Origin: Zwartia hollandica
Lineage (GTDB): Bacteria; Pseudomonadota; Gammaproteobacteria; Burkholderiales; Burkholderiaceae_B
DNA: 64,000 bases
Direction of reading: 5' to 3'
Assembly (NCBI RefSeq): GCF_019923725.1
Contig: NZ_JAHXRI010000006.1
Location: 811,696-875,695, forward strand
The first letter of the stretch is position 1. The number at the start of each line of letters is the position of its first letter. The notes under the pieces are model-generated. The model made no database searches, was not told the DNA's origin, and worked only from the letters and a program-made list of their open reading frames with translations. The translations under genes and the position numbers were made by a program. Of the stretch, positions 1-8,232 are shown one piece after another.

Positions 1-650
1 CCCGCACCCCACTGTCCGTTTGCGTCGTACGGCTTGTCAGTGTGCAATTGGCACCACAGGTCCATCAAGACATTTGCTGGACCCGTATCAAAGCCCTGCG
101 GTTCAGCCTCTGGTCGCAGGATCGTAATGTTTGCAATGCCCCCAAGGTTAAGTACGACACGCGTATGCGGTGCTGCAAAGACTCCCGCATGAAACATTGG
201 AACAAGGGGCGCGCCTTGCCCGCCGGCCGCAACGTCGCGACTTCGAAAATCTGCAATTACAGTTATGCCGGTTAGTTCGGCGAGTCTTGCGGGAGCGTTT
301 AACTGGAGGGTGTAACCATCGTATGGGCAATGTCTGACGGTTTGACCGTGCGCCCCGATAGCAGAGACCTCTTTTACTGAAACAGCCGAGTGAGCGAGCG
401 CTTGCTCAACTGCCAGTGCATACAGTTCAACGAGCGCATTAGACGCCTTTGCAGCGCGCGCGAGTTCATCGACACCACTCGTATTTAAAGCAAGAAGCTC
501 ATCTTTTAAGCTCAGCGTCAAAGGGACGCTTGCTCTAGAAAGAATCGTGGGATGTCCGTTTGAATCGAAGCGCGCCAATACGGCATCAATGCCGTCCAGG
601 CTTGTGCCTGACATCAAACCGATATAGCAGGAGCCCGGGTTGATCGTCAC
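1..650 (-). CDS. anmK: anhydro-N-acetylmuramic acid kinase (partial, cut by window edge)
   Basis: Cytosolic sugar kinase of peptidoglycan recycling: it phosphorylates and opens 1,6-anhydro-MurNAc to MurNAc-6-phosphate. About 216 N-terminal residues are present and the C-terminal part lies outside the window. Visible hallmarks are the N-terminal glycine-rich GLMSGTSLDGID phosphate-binding motif, GGQGAPLVP, NLGGIANIT and the GFDTGPAN motif, in the order expected for AnmK. I chose the GTG at 648-650 because it puts the first motif about 10 residues from the N-terminus, as is usual. It starts 8 bp after the stop of the upstream M23 peptidase gene, so the two cell-wall genes are probably co-transcribed. 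The family assignment is firm; the exact start is less so. Confidence 0.93.
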   Translation of the reverse strand, partial: MTINPGSCYIGLMSGTSLDGIDAVLARFDSNGHPTILSRASVPLTLSLKDELLALNTSGVDELARAAKASNALVELYALAVEQALAHSAVSVKEVSAIGAHGQTVRHCPYDGYTLQLNAPARLAELTGITVIADFRSRDVAAGGQGAPLVPMFHAGVFAAPHTRVVLNLGGIANITILRPEAEPQGFDTGPANVLMDLWCQLHTDKPYDANGQWGA

Positions 651-658
651 CGTTACGT

Positions 659-2050
659 TTAACGACTAGCGACGTTACTGCTTTCGGGGATCGCTTCTTG
701 GTACTTAGCCAGTACCTGCAGCTGCTGTTGATATGGAGCGATAACTTTGGCGAACAGCGCGCGGTGTTCTGGCTCAAGTGGCTTCGATACCGGCATATTT
801 GCGGTAGCCTGCAGGGGATCAATTGGCTTGTCCGCCACGCGGAATTCATAATGCAAATGTGGTCCTGTCGACCAGCCAGTCGAGCCCACATAGCCGATCA
901 ACTGACCTTGCGAAACTTTGGATCCCGCCTTGATGCCATCGGCGAAGCGACTTTGATGGGCATAGAGCGTGGTGATTTTGCTGTGGTGGCGCAAAATGAT
1001 TGTGTTGCCGTAACCGTCTCTCCAGCCCACAAAGTCTACTGTGCCGTCCGCTGTGGCATGAATTGGCGTACCCATGGGCGCGGCGTAGTCTACGCCGGGG
1101 TGGAAACCAGACCAAGCCTGCACACCGCGAATGGTACGCATTCCAAATGTTGAACTCACACGCGAAAATTTCAGTGAGTTACGTAAAAAAGCACCCCGCA
1201 GGCTCTCGCCCTCAAGGTCGTAGTAGCTACCGGTCTCACCATCAGGGCTAAACCAGACAGCGCTGTAGGGCTTGCCACCATTGACGAACTCGAGCGCTAG
1301 TACGCGACCAGCGCCGGCGATACGGCCACCAATACTACGGGTCTCGTAGACCACTCGGAATTGATCACCCGGACGCAAGCCGCGTAAGAAATCAATCTTG
1401 CTACTTAGGACTTCCGCCATTTGCGACGTGATTCCATCTGGGATCCCGGCAATGTCAGTGGCGGCAAAGAGGGAGGTACGAATGGTGCCAACAGCGACCT
1501 CTGTGTGCGACTCGAGGGGTAGTTCAAGCTCTTCTGCTTTGAATCCGGACTCAGTCGTCGAGATTTGCAGTGTTTTGGCAATGCCCTGGCCGTTGACTTC
1601 ACTATTCGGACTATAGATATAGCGGACCCAGAGCAGGTTGCCATTGTGATCCGATCCCGCTTGCACGGTACGTCCCGCAAATAGCTTGTAGATCGAGCGT
1701 GCTTTGGGTTCTCGGGCTAGAAAATTGAGTAAATCGGAGTTAGACACATCCACTCGTTTCAGTACTGAGGCCAGCGTGTCACCCGCGCGAATCCGCGTCT
1801 CGGTAATGTAGGGTGTTTCAGTGGCTGTATGTTCGACAGGCGTTGGGTCGGCCGGTAGAGGAAAGGGCACGACATTCTGAACCAACCGCTGCTCTGGGAT
1901 TGGTTGCTCGATCAGATCGGTTCGTTCTGTTTGCGGCGGATGCACGACGCCAAGCGCGACTGCAGCCAAGCCGGCGACCAGCGCCAGGCTGATAATTGCG
2001 CCTGGAACAAGACTTGAGCGCCGCTCGGGAGTGTCAGAAACTGAATGCAT
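659..2050 (-). CDS. M23 family metallopeptidase (LytM-type murein endopeptidase)
   Basis: Membrane-anchored periplasmic zinc endopeptidase predicted to cut peptidoglycan cross-links. A short cytoplasmic N-terminus is followed by one membrane helix (about residues 14-36), a LysM/OapA-like stretch (IRAGDTLASVLKRVDVS) and a C-terminal M23 domain. The domain keeps the zinc and catalytic signature: HPGVDYAAP for the first His and Asp, then GPHLHYEFR for the HxH pair. The frame stays open to an ATG at 2098, but the ATG at 2048-2050 has an AGGA about 10 bases upstream and places the membrane helix near the N-terminus, so I prefer it (463 aa). It lies between divergent tyrS and downstream anmK, which fits a cell-wall remodelling and recycling unit. 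Confidence 0.9.
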   Translation of the reverse strand: MHSVSDTPERRSSLVPGAIISLALVAGLAAVALGVVHPPQTERTDLIEQPIPEQRLVQNVVPFPLPADPTPVEHTATETPYITETRIRAGDTLASVLKRVDVSNSDLLNFLAREPKARSIYKLFAGRTVQAGSDHNGNLLWVRYIYSPNSEVNGQGIAKTLQISTTESGFKAEELELPLESHTEVAVGTIRTSLFAATDIAGIPDGITSQMAEVLSSKIDFLRGLRPGDQFRVVYETRSIGGRIAGAGRVLALEFVNGGKPYSAVWFSPDGETGSYYDLEGESLRGAFLRNSLKFSRVSSTFGMRTIRGVQAWSGFHPGVDYAAPMGTPIHATADGTVDFVGWRDGYGNTIILRHHSKITTLYAHQSRFADGIKAGSKVSQGQLIGYVGSTGWSTGPHLHYEFRVADKPIDPLQATANMPVSKPLEPEHRALFAKVIAPYQQQLQVLAKYQEAIPESSNVASR

Positions 2051-2217
2051 GTAGAACGAATCCTGAAATAAAAACGTATGAGCTTCGCCGTTACGCATGG
2101 CGGCTACCCGCTAGTTTGCGTATGATGTCGGCTTGGCTGTTACGAATGTTAGCCGATTTCAGCAAGCCCGACACGTTTTTTTCCGATTTTTAGTGCATTC
2201 TTACGCTTACTTCTGTT

Positions 2218-3453
2218 ATGTCGACTACAAAATATCCGATTACGCCTGCAATTGAGTCTAACTTACGAATTGTTGAGCGTGGCTGTGAAGAGCTTCTCGT
2301 CAAAGCAGAGTTTGCTCAAAAGCTTGCCCGTAGCCATGCGACCGGCGTGCCCTTGCGTGTCAAGCTTGGTCTTGACCCAACGGCGCCAGATATACACCTC
2401 GGTCACACGGTCGTACTCAATAAGATGCGTCAGCTCCAAGATCTCGGCCACACCGTGATCTTTTTGATTGGCGATTTCACCTCCATGATAGGTGACCCGT
2501 CCGGACGCAACAGTACTCGGCCTCCGCTCACTCGCGAGCAAATCGAGTCAAACGCCAAGACCTATTACGCGCAGGCTAGTTTGGTCTTGGATCCCGCACG
2601 CACCGAGATCCGTTACAACTCGGAATGGTGTGACCCGCTTGGCGCCCGCGGCATGATCCAGTTGGCGTCGCGCTACACCGTGGCGCGAATGATGGAGCGC
2701 GATGATTTCACCAAACGCTTCAAGACTGGGGTGCCAATCTCGGTGCACGAGTTTCTGTACCCCTTGATGCAAGGCTACGACTCGGTGGCGCTCAAGGCAG
2801 ACCTCGAGCTTGGTGGGACCGATCAAAAGTTCAACTTGTTGGTTGGTCGTGAACTGCAAAAAGAGTACGGGCAGGAGCCTCAGTGCATTCTGACCATGCC
2901 GTTACTTGAAGGGACCGATGGCGTCGAAAAGATGTCCAAGTCCAAGAATAACTATATTGGTATTGGCGAGGCACCCGAGTCCATGTTTGGCAAGATCATG
3001 TCAATCTCGGACACGCTCATGTGGAAGTACTTTGAACTGCTTTCTTTCCGAAGCCTTGAAGATATTGCTGCATTGCGACAAGAAATTGATGCCGGCCGTA
3101 ACCCGCGGGATGCCAAAGTGGCGCTTGCTCAGGAAATCGTGGCTCGTTTTCATTCGCAGCAGGCGGCCGAGGCTGCTTTGGCAGCCTTTGACGCACGCTT
3201 CCGAGACGGTGCGATCCCGGACGATATTCCTGAAGTCACGATCGCCGGCGCACCCGTCGGTGTCCTCAAATTGCTGCGGGAAGCCGGTTTGGTTGCCTCA
3301 GGGGCGGAAGCGCAGCGCAACGTCGAACAGGGCGGGGTCAGGATTGATGGCGACCGCATTGAAGACAAGGCACTGCAGCTGCCAGCTGGCACCTACGTTG
3401 TTCAGGTGGGCAAACGTAAATTCGCCCGTGTTACGGTAACTGCGCCCGCCTAA
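2218..3453 (+). CDS. tyrS: tyrosyl-tRNA synthetase
   Basis: Class I aminoacyl-tRNA synthetase that charges tRNA-Tyr in the cytosol. At 411 aa it is the expected length. The HIGH-type motif appears as HLGH in [17 protein letters not shown] near residue 55, and the KMSKS loop as [11 protein letters not shown] near residue 240. A C-terminal S4 RNA-binding segment (about 345-411) ends the protein. The ATG at 2218 has no clear Shine-Dalgarno sequence, but the N-terminal alignment to the family looks complete. The gene is divergent from the M23 peptidase, with about 165 bp between the starts. Confidence 0.97.
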   Translation: MSTTKYPITPAIESNLRIVERGCEELLVKAEFAQKLARSHATGVPLRVKLGLDPTAPDIHLGHTVVLNKMRQLQDLGHTVIFLIGDFTSMIGDPSGRNSTRPPLTREQIESNAKTYYAQASLVLDPARTEIRYNSEWCDPLGARGMIQLASRYTVARMMERDDFTKRFKTGVPISVHEFLYPLMQGYDSVALKADLELGGTDQKFNLLVGRELQKEYGQEPQCILTMPLLEGTDGVEKMSKSKNNYIGIGEAPESMFGKIMSISDTLMWKYFELLSFRSLEDIAALRQEIDAGRNPRDAKVALAQEIVARFHSQQAAEAALAAFDARFRDGAIPDDIPEVTIAGAPVGVLKLLREAGLVASGAEAQRNVEQGGVRIDGDRIEDKALQLPAGTYVVQVGKRKFARVTVTAPA

Positions 3454-3460
3454 GGGGACC

Positions 3461-3474
3461 GCCCCTTCCGGGGC
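3461..3474 (+). terminator. short GC hairpin after tyrS
   Basis: A perfect 5-bp GCCCC/GGGGC stem with a TTCC loop sits 8 bp after the tyrS stop. No T-run follows, so it may only protect the 3' end or act as a weak terminator. Confidence 0.3.
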
Positions 3475-3526
3475 GCAGTACACTAGCGTTATCCACTATT
3501 TAGTCATTATTTCGCCAGGACTTTTC

Positions 3527-4771
3527 ATGTTTGACCGCAAACTTACCCTTGACCGCGTAGACCCCGACGTTTGGGCCGCCATCCAAAAAGAAGATAAGCG
3601 TCAAGAACAGCACATTGAGCTAATCGCATCTGAGAACTATGCCAGCCCTGCAGTCATGCAGGCGCAGGGTACGCAGATGACGAACAAGTACGCTGAGGGG
3701 TATCCAGGCAAGCGTTATTACGGTGGGTGTGAATATGTCGACATCGTGGAGCAGCTTGCAATCGATCGCCTCAAAGCGCTGTTCGGCGCCGAAGCGGCTA
3801 ACGTCCAACCAAACTCTGGCTCGCAAGCCAACCAGGCGGTTTACCTGGCTTTCCTCAAGCCAGGTGATTCTGTCTTAGGGATGAGCCTTGCTGAAGGTGG
3901 TCACTTGACCCACGGCGCCTCGGTTAATGCCTCGGGCAAACTCTACAACTTTCACCAGTATGGCCTGGATGCAAACGAAGTGCTTGACTACGATAAGGTT
4001 GAGCAGCTTGCCAAAACGCAAAAGCCAAAAATGATCGTTGCAGGTGCTTCAGCTTATTCTTTGCATATCGATTTTGAGCGCTTAGCCCGAATCGCGAAAG
4101 ACAATGGCGCGCTGTTGTTGGTGGATGTTGCACATTACTCGGGTCTGGTTGCGGGCGGTGCGTATCCAAACCCAGTGCCCCATGCCGACTTTGTCACCTC
4201 CACAACCCACAAGTCGTTGCGTGGTCCACGTGGTGGCGTCATCATGATGAAAGCCGAACATGAAAAAGCAATCAACTCGGCGATCTTCCCTGGCATTCAG
4301 GGTGGTCCCCTGATGCACGTCATTGCTGCGAAAGCGGTTGCTTTCCGCGAAGCAGCGACACCAGAATTCAAGGCCTACGCAGCTCAAGTTGTTAAAAATG
4401 CGCAGGTCATGGCGCAGACATTGGTCAAGCGGGGTTTGCGCATTGTGTCCGGTCGCACCGAAAGCCATGTCATGCTGGTAGATCTGCGCTCCAAAGGCAT
4501 CACCGGTAAAGAGGCCGAGGCAGTGCTTGGTCAGGCGCATATCACTGTCAACAAGAACAGCATTCCCAATGATCCAGAAAAACCGTTCGTCACCAGCGGT
4601 GTGCGTTTGGGTACACCAGCGATGACGACACGTGGTTTTAACGAAGCAGAGGCCGAGCTCACCGGCAATCTGATTGCAGATGTCCTGGACAAGCCACGCG
4701 ACGAGGCAAATATTGCCTCCGTGCGCGAGCGTGTGAATGCCTTGACGGCATCTTTTCCAGTCTATCGTTAA
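3527..4771 (+). CDS. glyA: serine hydroxymethyltransferase
   Basis: PLP enzyme interconverting serine and tetrahydrofolate with glycine and 5,10-methylene-THF, the main source of one-carbon units. The 414 aa length is standard. The PLP lysine is in the [14 protein letters not shown] motif (about residue 230). The N-terminal ELIASENY segment and the [11 protein letters not shown] folate and dimer-interface motif are intact. The start ATG has CAGGA about 7 bases upstream. It precedes nrdR by 51 bp, an arrangement common in beta- and gammaproteobacteria that links one-carbon and nucleotide metabolism. Confidence 0.98.
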   Translation: MFDRKLTLDRVDPDVWAAIQKEDKRQEQHIELIASENYASPAVMQAQGTQMTNKYAEGYPGKRYYGGCEYVDIVEQLAIDRLKALFGAEAANVQPNSGSQANQAVYLAFLKPGDSVLGMSLAEGGHLTHGASVNASGKLYNFHQYGLDANEVLDYDKVEQLAKTQKPKMIVAGASAYSLHIDFERLARIAKDNGALLLVDVAHYSGLVAGGAYPNPVPHADFVTSTTHKSLRGPRGGVIMMKAEHEKAINSAIFPGIQGGPLMHVIAAKAVAFREAATPEFKAYAAQVVKNAQVMAQTLVKRGLRIVSGRTESHVMLVDLRSKGITGKEAEAVLGQAHITVNKNSIPNDPEKPFVTSGVRLGTPAMTTRGFNEAEAELTGNLIADVLDKPRDEANIASVRERVNALTASFPVYR

Positions 4772-4775
4772 GCGT

Positions 4776-4798
4776 TGGGCGGCGCAGTTGGTCGCCCA
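4776..4798 (+). terminator. hairpin between glyA and nrdR
   Basis: A 6-bp stem TGGGCG/CGCCCA with an 11-base loop lies just after the glyA stop. There is no strong T-run, so termination here would be partial at best and nrdR could still be read through from glyA. Confidence 0.25.
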
Positions 4799-4822
4799 CG
4801 CAGTTCTTGATCAAGGCGATCC

Positions 4823-5293
4823 ATGAAGTGTCCCTTTTGCGGGCATCCTGATACGCAGGTGGTTGACTCTCGTGGAGCAGACGAGGGCGACTTCATTCGC
4901 CGTCGCCGACGTTGCACGTCGTGCGACCGTCGTTTCACGACCTATGAACGCGCTGAGTTGACGATGCCAACCATCGTCAAGCGCAACGGTAGTCGTAACG
5001 AATACGACGCGACGAAGTTACGCGCGAGCTTGTCGCTTGCCTTACGCAAGCGACCCGTCAGTACTGAAGAAGTAGATGCGGTCGTGATGCGTATTGAGGA
5101 TAACCTTCTCACCTCCGGTCAACGAGAGATTACGACCGAATATTTAGGCGGTCTTGTGATGGCCGAACTAAAAAAACTCGACAAGGTGGCCTACGTGCGC
5201 TTTGCCTCGGTCTACAAAAGTTTTGAAGATATCGGCGAGTTTGTCGAAGCGATCCGCGAGATGCAGGGTCCACCGTCACAGCGCAAGGGCTAA
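4823..5293 (+). CDS. nrdR: transcriptional repressor NrdR
   Basis: Zinc-finger plus ATP-cone repressor that senses (d)ATP and controls ribonucleotide reductase genes. The N-terminal zinc ribbon has its cysteine pairs in [17 protein letters not shown] and [12 protein letters not shown]. The ATP-cone begins at about residue 48 with [13 protein letters not shown] and includes the [14 protein letters not shown] segment. The 156 aa length matches the family. The ribD start follows 5 bp after the stop, so nrdR and the riboflavin genes form one transcription unit. No NrdR box is obvious inside this window. Confidence 0.97.
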   Translation: MKCPFCGHPDTQVVDSRGADEGDFIRRRRRCTSCDRRFTTYERAELTMPTIVKRNGSRNEYDATKLRASLSLALRKRPVSTEEVDAVVMRIEDNLLTSGQREITTEYLGGLVMAELKKLDKVAYVRFASVYKSFEDIGEFVEAIREMQGPPSQRKG

Positions 5294-5298
5294 CGCAC

Positions 5299-6501
5299 GT
5301 GAACGCAAATTCTTTTTCCCCACGCAACCTTGATCAAGACGTATTTTTTATGCGTCAGGCGCTCGCCTTAGCCGAAGGGGCTTTGTACGTGCCGTCGCCT
5401 AATCCGCGTGTTGGATGTGTGTTGGTGCGTGATGCAAAAGTGATTGGTGCGGGGGCGACCCAGCGCGTGGGTAGTCATCACGCAGAGGTCATGGCATTAA
5501 AAGATATGGCTGCGCGTGGCAATGATGCGAGTGGTGCCACGATGTATATCACACTCGAGCCGTGTAGCCATCATGGTCGCACGCCACCTTGTGTAGATGC
5601 AATTATTGCGGCACGACCCACGCGTGTCGTGTTCGCACATTTTGATCCGAATCCAAGCGTAGCCGGTCGCGGCATGCGTCGTCTGCGTGAGGCAGGGATT
5701 GTGGTGGATGTAGGTATCTGTGCTGACGAAGCGTTGGCGATCAATCCAGGGTTTGTATCGCGTATGACGCGCGCTTTACCCTATGTATGGATGAAAATAG
5801 CTGCATCCTTGGATGGCAAAACCGGTTTGACAAACGGCGTGTCGCAGTGGATCACGGGCCCCGAGGCGCGTGCAGACGGACATCATTGGCGTGCACGCAG
5901 CTGTGTGGTCTTGACTGGTATCGGTACTGTCAGAGCAGATAATCCGAAGATGAATGTGCGTCACGTCGTGACAGCGCGACAACCGCGCCGTGCCGTGATT
6001 GATCCAGGTTTTGAGATCAACGATGATGCCGCTGTCTTAAGCGGTGAAGGCGCAATTGTTTTTACCGGTGATCAAAACGCAGAGAAAGCAGCGCGTTTTG
6101 CTGACCGTGGAATTACTGTGGTGAACGTGCCTGAAGATTCATCAGCGCCTGCTGGGCAAGCGCGTCGTCGCATCGACATGCGCGCGATGATGCGCTGGTT
6201 GGCTGAACATGATACGAATGAAGTACACGTCGAAGCGGGTTCAGGTTTGAACGGCGCTCTGTTGCAGGCAGACTGTGTGGACGAGTTGCTGGTTTATATG
6301 GCACCCATGTTGTTAGGAGAGGGCTTGAGTATGGCGCAGTTGCCCTCACTGACCAAACTTGAGGGTGTGCAGCGTTTTGAGTTCACGGATGTGACACGCT
6401 TCGGTGCGGATGTACGATTGCGTGCACGGATTGCATCCCATTGGCAAGAGCTGATGCAAAAAATACATTTAACCCAACCTGGCTTAGATAAGGCGCTTTA
6501 A
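5299..6501 (+). CDS. ribD: bifunctional pyrimidine deaminase/reductase RibD
   Basis: Catalyses the second and third steps of riboflavin synthesis. The N-terminal deaminase (residues about 15-140) acts on the pyrimidine from GTP, and the C-terminal NADPH reductase (about 160-390) reduces its ribosyl chain. The deaminase zinc site is visible as HAEVMAL and PCSHHGRTPPC. The reductase half includes KIAASLDGKTG and a late HVEAGSGLNGALL motif. Translation starts at a GTG with AAGGG about 9 bases upstream; the next in-frame ATG (5350) would clip the N-terminus. Its stop codon directly abuts the ribE ATG, which indicates translational coupling. Confidence 0.96.
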   Translation: MNANSFSPRNLDQDVFFMRQALALAEGALYVPSPNPRVGCVLVRDAKVIGAGATQRVGSHHAEVMALKDMAARGNDASGATMYITLEPCSHHGRTPPCVDAIIAARPTRVVFAHFDPNPSVAGRGMRRLREAGIVVDVGICADEALAINPGFVSRMTRALPYVWMKIAASLDGKTGLTNGVSQWITGPEARADGHHWRARSCVVLTGIGTVRADNPKMNVRHVVTARQPRRAVIDPGFEINDDAAVLSGEGAIVFTGDQNAEKAARFADRGITVVNVPEDSSAPAGQARRRIDMRAMMRWLAEHDTNEVHVEAGSGLNGALLQADCVDELLVYMAPMLLGEGLSMAQLPSLTKLEGVQRFEFTDVTRFGADVRLRARIASHWQELMQKIHLTQPGLDKAL

Positions 6502-7119
6502 ATGTTTACCGGAATTGTCGCGGCCGTTGGTCGTATTCAGAAAATTGAGCCGTTGGACGGTGGTCACGCATATGCGGGCGTCCATCTGACGATTCACGCC
6601 GGTGGTTTAGATTTGAACGATGTTGGGTTAGGCGATTCAATCGCGATTCAGGGCGCATGCATGACGGTTGTGTCGAAACATGCTGATGGGTTTGCTGTGG
6701 ATGTATCGCGCGAGAGTTTGCGCTTGACTATGGGTCTGGACAAAGAGGGTGAAGTCAACCTCGAGAAGTCCCTACGGGTAGGCGATCAAATTGGTGGGCA
6801 TATCGTCTCGGGCCATGTCGACGGCTTGGGCGAGGTGGTGAAGTTTGAGCCCGTGGGCGAGTCCTGGGAGTTGATCGTCCAGGCCTCAAAAGATTTGGCT
6901 GCTTTTCTGGCGTACAAAGGCTCAATTACGGTTAACGGTGTCAGCCTGACGGTGAATCGGGTAGAAGATGTTGCCCAGGGCTGCCAGTTCAGTATCAACC
7001 TGATCCCCCACACGATCTCGGTGACGACACTCAAACACCTTGTTCCCGGGCAAAAAGTGAACCTTGAGGTCGACACGATTGCCCGATACGTCCAGCGGAT
7101 GCTGTCGCTCGAGCGGTGA
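6502..7119 (+). CDS. ribE: riboflavin synthase alpha subunit
   Basis: Dismutates two 6,7-dimethyl-8-ribityllumazine molecules to riboflavin and a pyrimidine recycled by the pathway. The 205 aa protein shows the internal duplication of the family: the N-terminal MFTGIV barrel with CMTVV, and a second barrel with GHIVSGHVDG and SITVNGVSLTV. In many relatives ribBA, ribH and nusB follow this gene. Here they are missing and a tRNA gene plus accessory DNA begin 44 bp after the stop. Confidence 0.96.
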   Translation: MFTGIVAAVGRIQKIEPLDGGHAYAGVHLTIHAGGLDLNDVGLGDSIAIQGACMTVVSKHADGFAVDVSRESLRLTMGLDKEGEVNLEKSLRVGDQIGGHIVSGHVDGLGEVVKFEPVGESWELIVQASKDLAAFLAYKGSITVNGVSLTVNRVEDVAQGCQFSINLIPHTISVTTLKHLVPGQKVNLEVDTIARYVQRMLSLER

Positions 7120-7128
7120 TGCTAGAAT
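7100..7128 (+). promoter_or_regulatory. putative promoter of tRNA-Ser
   Basis: A good -10 hexamer TAGAAT (7123-7128) lies 36 bp upstream of the mature tRNA start, with a weak -35 (TGCTGT, 7100-7105) at 17 bp spacing. The site overlaps the end of ribE. Called by eye. Confidence 0.4.
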
Positions 7129-7163
7129 AGAGGGCTGTTGTTTTTCTTTAGAAATGACACAGC

Positions 7164-7254
7164 GGACAGGTGGCCGAGCGGTTGAAGGCGCACGCCTGGA
7201 AAGCGTGTATACGTTCAAAGCGTATCGGGGGTTCGAATCCCCCTCTGTCCGCCA
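7164..7254 (+). tRNA. tRNA-Ser (anticodon GGA)
   Basis: A complete class II tRNA of 91 nt including the encoded CCA. The acceptor stem pairs GGACAGG with the 3' strand CTCTGTCC before discriminator G and CCA. The anticodon loop CTGGAAA has GGA at 7198-7200, reading UCC and UCU serine codons. The long variable arm typical of tRNA-Ser follows, then the T-loop GTTCGAATC. It marks the boundary between the conserved riboflavin region and an accessory region, consistent with tRNA genes acting as integration sites. Confidence 0.97.
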
Positions 7255-7265
7255 AAACTATTTCA

Positions 7266-7305
7266 AACTGATCCCACGTCGTTGGAACTGATTCCAGTTC
7301 GTTGG
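7266..7305. repeat. tandem 20-bp direct repeat just 3' of tRNA-Ser
   Basis: Two adjacent 20-bp units (7266-7285 and 7286-7305) match at 17 of 20 positions, each beginning AACTGAT and ending TCGTTGG. A more diverged copy occurs at 8107-8126, so the tRNA 3' flank is partly duplicated across the HicAB genes. Confidence 0.6.
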
Positions 7306-7327
7306 GGCGTTCCTTGAGCGTTGGCGG

Positions 7328-7654
7328 TTAAGAGAGAGCCAATTTAGCCGAAACTAAGCGATTGATGCTCACCCCCAGGTCGGCAGCCTCGGTAGCGAGG
7401 CGACGATGCACGAGCGATGGCACTCGAACCATGAAGCGGCCACTGTAGTTCTTTTCAGCAAGCGCTTCTGGGATGGGTTCACCACAGGCAGTCATTTCAG
7501 AAACCACTTCACCCACGACTCGGCGGATGCCGGAAAGTGCTTTTTCAGGGCTGGCTGCAAGCCAAGAGAGCGAGGGAAACTCTGTGCATAAACCCACGTG
7601 CTCGTTGTCTTCGGCAGACCAAGTGACTCGATAGGTGTAGTGATTGATGTTCAT
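7328..7654 (-). CDS. hicB: HicB family antitoxin
   Basis: Antitoxin of a type II HicAB module. The N-terminal part (about 1-65) has the partly degraded RNase-H-like HicB fold (YRVTWSAEDNEHVGLCTEFP). The C-terminal part (about 70-108) is an Arc/MetJ-type ribbon-helix-helix with YSGRFMVRVPSLVHRRL and GVSINRLVSAKLA, which should bind the operator as a dimer. It lies downstream of the toxin gene and its ATG overlaps the toxin stop in an ATGA. The toxin gene carries an internal stop codon, so this antitoxin may now be a solitary regulator. Confidence 0.82.
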   Translation of the reverse strand: MNINHYTYRVTWSAEDNEHVGLCTEFPSLSWLAASPEKALSGIRRVVGEVVSEMTACGEPIPEALAEKNYSGRFMVRVPSLVHRRLATEAADLGVSINRLVSAKLALS

Positions 7655-7899
7655 GGCTTAGCTCCTAAACGCTCAATGGCAAGAAGGACTTGTCGAACTT
7701 GATAAGCCTTTGCCTTTCCTTTGTTGTTCTGAATATTGACCCTCGGATTTCCAGGTCATGGCGTTTTGTAGATGGCGTGACTGCTGCCGTTTTGCCTAGG
7801 TTTTCCAAAATAGGTTTCACACACACGTTGTAGCTCGGAAAAGCGCGCATTGGCAGGCTCAGTGCGCATTTGTTCGAGAATTTTTCCAACTGTACTCAT
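7651..7899 (-). pseudogene. hicA: HicA-like mRNA interferase toxin with an in-frame TGA
   Basis: An 82-codon HicA-type frame runs from ATG 7897-7899 to a TGA at 7651-7653 that overlaps the hicB ATG. The N-terminal half (codons 1-47) ends in GSSHAIYKTP, which carries the histidine region of HicA toxins. Codon 48 (7756-7758) is TGA, where relatives usually have tryptophan (TGG). The same frame then continues with recognisable HicA sequence, PGNPRVNIQNNKGKAKAY, to the true end. A single G-to-A change therefore explains the break, with no frameshift. Without readthrough the product is a 47-residue fragment and probably inactive. A sequencing error is the main alternative. Confidence 0.8.
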
Positions 7900-7909
7900 C
7901 CATAAATGG

Positions 7910-7923
7910 TATCAATAGTGATA
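7910..7923. promoter_or_regulatory. inverted repeat upstream of hicAB, candidate operator
   Basis: TATCA-ATAG-TGATA inverted repeat 11 bp upstream of the hicA start codon. Its position fits autoregulation by the ribbon-helix-helix domain of HicB; the assignment is by position only. Confidence 0.45.
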
Positions 7924-8037
7924 TCAAATGACAAATACAAATGACTCGACAATCTACAGAGCTGCCTTGATCTTATGCGTAAGATTGGGAAAACGGCGCG
8001 GCCAGGATGGTTCGTATCCCTCGCGCAGACCAAAAGC

Positions 8038-8090
8038 AAAAAACCTGAGATTTCAGCATCTCAGCCGTTTTGTGATGTTATCAGTGCTGC
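8038..8090. repeat. dispersed hairpin repeat, copy A
   Basis: A CTGAGAT/ATCTCAG stem with a TTCAGC loop is followed by a conserved tail ending TGTGATGTTATCAGTGCTG. Read on the minus strand the stem is followed by GTTTTTTG, so it also looks like a rho-independent terminator. Related copies are at 9611-9651, 12252-12285 and 12367-12413. Confidence 0.55.
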
Positions 8091-8131
8091 CCCGCCCAAA
8101 CTATTTCGAATTGAATCCAAGTCGTTCGAAC
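8087..8131. repeat. diverged direct repeat of the tRNA-Ser 3' end and flank
   Basis: Aligns with 7245-7288, which covers the last bases of the tRNA-Ser acceptor, CCA and the following 34 bp. The shared core is CTATTTC followed by a copy of the 20-bp unit matching at 15 of 20 positions. The pair brackets the HicAB genes and could be an old attachment-site duplication or a segmental duplication. Confidence 0.45.
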
Positions 8132-8232
8132 AATTTCCAACCCATTTGCGTGCTGCTGATAAACTCAAACAGGGACAAATTTATCCTTTCTTAAAAGCCG
8201 CGCGGGGCTTGTATTTGAATCTGGAGAGTACT

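Larger units (their letters stand above)
7924..8232. other. intergenic stretch with repeats, no convincing gene
   Basis: Between the hicA start and the Spy-like gene. The frame of the next gene is open through here, but the translation has no family-like features and crosses repeat copy A, so I read it as non-coding. It contains the hairpin repeat at 8038-8090 and the tRNA-flank-like repeat at 8087-8131. Confidence 0.5.

Noticed and set aside
2906-3439. 177-codon frame inside tyrS
   Set aside because: Overlaps the KMSKS-containing part of tyrS in another frame and has no family features.
4082-4540. 152-codon minus-strand frame inside glyA
   Set aside because: Antisense to the conserved PLP-binding region of glyA; coding signal is clearly on the plus strand.
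7975-8232. N-terminal extension of the Spy-like gene
   Set aside because: It puts 86 non-conserved residues before a clear signal peptide and runs through repeat copy A.
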